Source of the DNA: Aequitasia blattaphilus
GTDB lineage: Bacteria; Bacillota; Clostridia; Lachnospirales; Lachnospiraceae
Assembly: GCF_024721305.1 (NCBI RefSeq)
Contig: NZ_JAMXOD010000001.1
Location: forward strand, 186,001-250,000
Direction: 5' to 3'
DNA: 64,000 nt
This document shows positions 61,575 through 64,000 of this stretch, in pieces. Position numbers and translations under genes: made by a program. How positions within the stretch are numbered: position 1 is the first letter of the stretch; each line of letters starts with the position of its first letter. Under the pieces are notes generated by a model. It was not told the origin of the DNA. It ran no database searches and saw only the letters and a list, made by a program, of their open reading frames with translations.

Positions 61575-61905
61575 CATCAAGTACGTTCCTGTAATTATTG
61601 CTTTAAGCATAAGCCATTTAGCGCTACGCCATGACAGAGTTTGTGTTTTGACGTATTAGCATGACAGACGGTAGAACTTTTGAGCGATACATAGTTTGCT
61701 ATTAATCCGAATGACTTTCGGGCGGCGATGACAGATTACGGGTATAATGATACTTCCGTTCAGGTAAGGTAGGGCAGTGCATAACTTAACTTACCCAGAC
61801 GGCTTCCGGAGGTCCCGGGAGAGACGTTAGTCTATGAGGCGGGTTCGTCGTCTGTCGCTTGATGAATCCAGTTTGCTAGGGGCGAGGCAAATAAGCAAAG
61901 AGTTT
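61575..61905 (+). ncRNA. candidate structured RNA, copy A
   Basis: This non-coding segment shares ordered blocks with copy B: GCATAAGCCAT (61607), GCCATGAC, a hairpin CCGAA-TGACT-TTCGG (61707-61721), GCGATGACAG (61725), GGTATAATGATACTTCCGTT (61741), a GGTAAG/CTTACC stem, a hairpin CTTCCGG-AGGTC-CCGGGAG (61803-61821) and CGCTTGATG (61856). Stems differ from copy B with base pairing kept, while loops are the same. Strand is assumed from its neighbours. The class is not recognised. Confidence 0.6.
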
Positions 61906-61964
61906 GATATACACGATAAAAGTAAAACGTAATGCATGAATAGTCATATTTGATTTAGGAGAAG

Positions 61965-61998
61965 AAAGAGATCATTGAAAACTGATGGTCTCTTTTTT
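61965..61998 (+). terminator. terminator between RNA copy A and the XRE gene
   Basis: AAAGAGATCA and TGATGGTCTCTTT pair around TTGAAAAC with a following T run. It would end a copy A transcript. Confidence 0.75.
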
Positions 61999-62021
61999 GT
62001 GAAAACATTTAGGGGGGAGAA

Positions 62022-62393
62022 ATGAAAAAGAACATCGGAGTACGAATTAAGCATTATCGAATGACTAAAAAAGTATCACAAGAGCAATTAGCAGAATTAA
62101 CGGATTTATCAGTTTCATTTATTTCCAAAGTAGAAACGAATCGTGTATCAATAGGCTTAAATGCAATCATCAAAATTGCGAATGCATTAGAAGTCCCTAT
62201 AGGGGATTTGCTTGAGCAAAAAAGTGTTGAAGAGAGTGAACATAATATTTCAAAAATCGCAGCAACTCAAGAAGTCTTAAATAAAATTGTTAAAAAGCTT
62301 TCTAGGTGTGAGAAAACGATGCTACATATTATTGAAGATGTCATTGAGGCGATGATTACATCCATTAATAATCACAGAGACGAACAATGGTAA
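62022..62393 (+). CDS. XRE-family transcriptional regulator at the ICE end
   Basis: The 123-residue protein has an N-terminal helix-turn-helix (VSQEQLAELTDLSVSFISKV, ETNRVSIGLNAIIKIANALE) and a helical C-terminal part. Such regulators next to xis-int control excision of ICEs. GGGGGGAGAA precedes the ATG, right after a terminator. It is flanked by the two copies of the structured segment. Confidence 0.88.
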   Translation: MKKNIGVRIKHYRMTKKVSQEQLAELTDLSVSFISKVETNRVSIGLNAIIKIANALEVPIGDLLEQKSVEESEHNISKIAATQEVLNKIVKKLSRCEKTMLHIIEDVIEAMITSINNHRDEQW

Positions 62394-62517
62394 ATTGAAA
62401 TTTTTGTTACCAAAAGTGGATTTCTTTCAGTATATGTGAAAGAAATAGGTGAAATCTTTCAGTTCTTCTCCATGTTCATATTATCAATATCTCGATAAAA
62501 TGAATATAAGAACTGAA

Positions 62518-62856
62518 TAGACAAGCGTCAAATACATTCCTACTGCTTTTGCGATGAGCATAAGCCATAAGAGTTGGTTGCGCCATGACCACGAGAATTG
62601 TATCACAGAGAAACGTGAAAGCGATAAAACAACAACTCTTAGTACTAGGTGGCTCCTAGATACCGGCGATGACAGGTGGTAGGGATAATGATACTTCCGT
62701 TTCGTCATAGCCCGTGCGTTAAAAGCGTCCCCGGTAATGAAAGCGGCTGCCGGAGATCCCGGCAGGATGAAGAAATAGATTTCTTCTCATGGTGCAAAGC
62801 TAGCCCTTTGCCGTTTGATGGCTTCCCGACTACTGGGGTGTTGAGAACAAATAAGT
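62518..62856 (+). ncRNA. candidate structured RNA, copy B
   Basis: Second copy of the block series: GCATAAGCCAT (62558), GCGCCATGAC, hairpin CTAGG-TGGCT-CCTAG (62645-62659), GCGATGACAG (62666), GGGATAATGATACTTCCGTT (62682), hairpin CTGCCGG-AGATC-CCGGCAG (62747-62765), a long GAAGAAAT/ATTTCTTC stem and CGTTTGATG (62812). Compared with copy A, four of five pairs in the first hairpin change in a compensating way and the pentaloop stays TGRCT. The gap 62394-63001 has no coding frame I can support. Confidence 0.6.
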
Positions 62857-62870
62857 ATTGAAAATATAAA

Positions 62871-62914
62871 GTCAAGTGTGCAAAGGAATAATCCAGTACC
62901 TTTGCACATTTGAC
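62871..62914. promoter_or_regulatory. 16-base inverted repeat upstream of xis
   Basis: GTCAAGTGTGCAAAGG and CCTTTGCACATTTGAC are inverse copies with one G-T mismatch and a 12-base loop. No T run follows. It could bind the XRE regulator or Xis, or form an RNA hairpin ahead of xis. Confidence 0.6.
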
Positions 62915-63001
62915 AGTTAGAAATAACCTTTTGCTATCTTTTAAATGTTTTTAGAAGATATTAAAGGGTTGTTTTTTTTCAGAGAAGGGAGGGGCTTTAA
63001 A

Positions 63002-63226
63002 ATGATGAATATGAAGGTGAGGGATAATGAAAAAAACGTTCCCCTTTGGGAGAAGTTCAATTTAACGATAACCGAAGCAGCAGAGTATTTTAATATTGGA
63101 GAAAAGAAGCTAAGGAAGCTTACAGATGATAATTTAGATTGTGGATTTGCGATTTATAACGGAACAAAAGTATTGATTAATCGTAAAAAATTCGAAGAGT
63201 TTCTCAATCAAATATCCAGTATTTAA
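63002..63226 (+). CDS. xis: excisionase, Tn916 Xis-like
   Basis: The 74-residue protein has the Tn916 Xis layout: a short basic start, then VPLWEKFNLTITEAAEYFNI and GEKKLRKLTD forming a winged MerR-like fold, and a C-terminal GTKVLINRKKFEEFLNQ. It bends the element ends to favour excision by Int. GGGAGGGGC precedes ATG 63002. The int gene follows 89 bases later. Confidence 0.9.
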   Translation: MMNMKVRDNEKNVPLWEKFNLTITEAAEYFNIGEKKLRKLTDDNLDCGFAIYNGTKVLINRKKFEEFLNQISSI

Positions 63227-63235
63227 GTGGGTTAC

Positions 63236-63277
63236 ATGTTTGGACGGGAGCTGAGAATGTGATATAGTATTTATATC
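63236..63277 (+). promoter_or_regulatory. int leader/promoter region
   Basis: TTGGACGGGAGCTGAGAATG followed by TGATATAGTATTTATAT offers -10-like boxes and is repeated at 17377-17420. It lies between xis and int and ends about 40 bases before int. Confidence 0.5.
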
Positions 63278-63315
63278 GCACTAAGGCTTTCTTGAAACAG
63301 AAGGGAGCGATAGAA

Positions 63316-64000
63316 ATGAGTGAAAAGAGACGAGATAATAAAAATCGAATTTTACGAAATGGAGAAAGCCAAAGGAATGATGGAAGGTATGTATATGTAT
63401 ACGTAGATGGTAATGGAAACCAGAAGTTCTTGTATAGTTGGAAGCTTGAGCCAAATGATACACTGCCTAGTGGGAAGCGAGATTGTGTGTGCTTAAGAGA
63501 TAAAATAAAACTTTTAAAAAAGGATCAAGCAGACGGTATTATTGCAAATGCAGGAAAAATGACTGTTTTGCAGTTGGTCGAGAAATACATAAGTCAAAAA
63601 ACTGGCGTTAGACATAACACGGAAGCTAATTATCGATTTGTCATCAACATTATCAAGAAGGAAGAATTTGGAAGTAGACGAATTGATAGTATCAAGCTTT
63701 CAGATGCCAAAGCTTGGCTGATCAAATTGCAGGCTGACGGAAGAGGATATAGTACAATCCATACGGTAAGAGGTGTGGTCAGACCGGCTTTTCAACTTGC
63801 TACAGATGATGATCTTATTCGCAAGAATCCTTTTGAGTTTCAATTAGCCACGGTTGTGGTAAATGATAGTGTGACAAGGGAAGCGATAACAAGAGATCAA
63901 GAACGAAAGCTTCTGAAATTTATAAAAAATGATAAGCATTTTTCTAGATATTATGATGGTATATATGTCCTATTTAAGACAGGTGTACGTATTTCTGAAT
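63316..64000 (+). CDS. int: tyrosine integrase, Tn916 family (partial, runs off the window)
   Basis: The first 228 residues are visible, starting MSEKRRDNKNRILRNGESQR and continuing with YVYVYVDGNGNQKFLYSWKL and SGKRDCVCLRDKI. This is the Tn916 Int arm-binding domain, followed by the core-binding domain and the first catalytic arginine in LFKTGVRISE at the window edge. Tn916 Int has 405 residues, so about 175 are missing, including the nucleophile tyrosine. AAGGGAGCGATAGAA precedes ATG. It catalyses integration and excision of the ICE. Confidence 0.93.
   Translation, partial: MSEKRRDNKNRILRNGESQRNDGRYVYVYVDGNGNQKFLYSWKLEPNDTLPSGKRDCVCLRDKIKLLKKDQADGIIANAGKMTVLQLVEKYISQKTGVRHNTEANYRFVINIIKKEEFGSRRIDSIKLSDAKAWLIKLQADGRGYSTIHTVRGVVRPAFQLATDDDLIRKNPFEFQLATVVVNDSVTREAITRDQERKLLKFIKNDKHFSRYYDGIYVLFKTGVRISE

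Larger units (their letters stand above)
18000..64000. mobile_element. integrative and conjugative element, Tn1549/Tn916-like, right end outside the window
   Basis: A full conjugation set runs from parA at 18144 to radC at 42471, with cargo to 61.2 kb and an excisionase-integrase pair at the right edge. The gene families (Maff2, VirB6, PrgI, VirB4, CHAP hydrolase, MobC, relaxase, VirD4, DUF5688, PcfB) are those of the CD11xx-type ICEs of clostridia. The left limit is placed only approximately in the spacer before parA because no direct repeat can be matched without the other end. The cargo contains an IS66 and an IS91-type insertion. Confidence 0.75.

Noticed and set aside
61575-62856. Group I intron, IStron or IscB/TnpB guide RNA
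   Set aside because: I looked for intron core sequences and a neighbouring nuclease gene and found neither, so no class is assigned.

Overview
The window reads as chromosomal DNA of a low-G+C Gram-positive anaerobe of the class Clostridia, in the Lachnospiraceae/Peptostreptococcaceae/Family XIII sphere; I cannot place it more finely. The grounds are AT-rich codons, strong AGGAGG-type ribosome sites, MarR/GntR/PTS gene styles, and an integrative conjugative element (ICE) whose genes match the Tn916/Tn1549 and CD11xx families of clostridia. I see no rRNA, tRNA or CRISPR array.

Layout. (1) 1-5.3 kb: a tight operon for D-amino acid and 5-oxoproline metabolism: a D-amino acid aminotransferase-like enzyme, the 5-oxoprolinase subunits PxpB, PxpC and PxpA, and two separate genes for the two halves of a D-glutamate cyclase (DUF1445/UPF0317 and DUF4392). 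Together they could turn D-glutamate into 5-oxoproline and then glutamate. (2) 5.4-8.3 kb: a papain-like (C39-type) peptidase gene next to ftsH, then three 12-base repeats at an exact 33-base period, a bidirectional terminator and a convergent marR gene. (3) 8.9-15.2 kb: a lipoprotein, an SGNH hydrolase and a trehalose locus (treR, a two-operator promoter, PTS EIIBCA, phosphotrehalase). (4) 15.2-18.1 kb: a graveyard of gene fragments (YbaK, low-molecular-weight tyrosine phosphatase, MBL hydrolase, IS200/IS605 transposase, RhuM) with a dispersed palindrome in three copies and one intact, G+C-richer methyltransferase.

(5) 18.1-42.5 kb: the backbone of a Tn1549/Tn916-like ICE. It holds parA, parB, a replication initiator, a thioester/VaFE surface adhesin, a Maff2-type small membrane protein, VirB6-, VirB3 (PrgI)- and VirB4-like proteins, a CHAP/lysozyme wall hydrolase, a probable oriT, MobC, a MOBP relaxase, a VirD4 coupling protein, DUF5688, PcfB and RadC proteins. 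A two-gene, AT-rich cassette (SMC-like AAA ATPase plus Schlafen AlbA_2 protein) is wedged between mobC and the relaxase and is my best candidate for an undescribed defence module.

(6) 42.7-61.2 kb: cargo. A FadR-type regulator, an Xaa-Pro aminopeptidase, a POT peptide transporter and an oligopeptide ABC transporter (oppC 5'-truncated, oppD, oppF) look like one peptide-utilisation locus. It is interrupted by a decayed IS66 element, a type I restriction-modification operon (xre-hsdM-hsdS-unknown-hsdR) and an IS91-family element that abuts the truncated oppC. (7) 61.2-64 kb: the recombination end of the ICE, with an XRE regulator, a Tn916-type excisionase and a Tn916-type integrase that runs off the window. 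The XRE gene is flanked by two diverged copies of a non-coding segment of about 330 bases. Their hairpin stems differ by compensatory changes while the loops stay the same, which points to a structured RNA that I cannot name.
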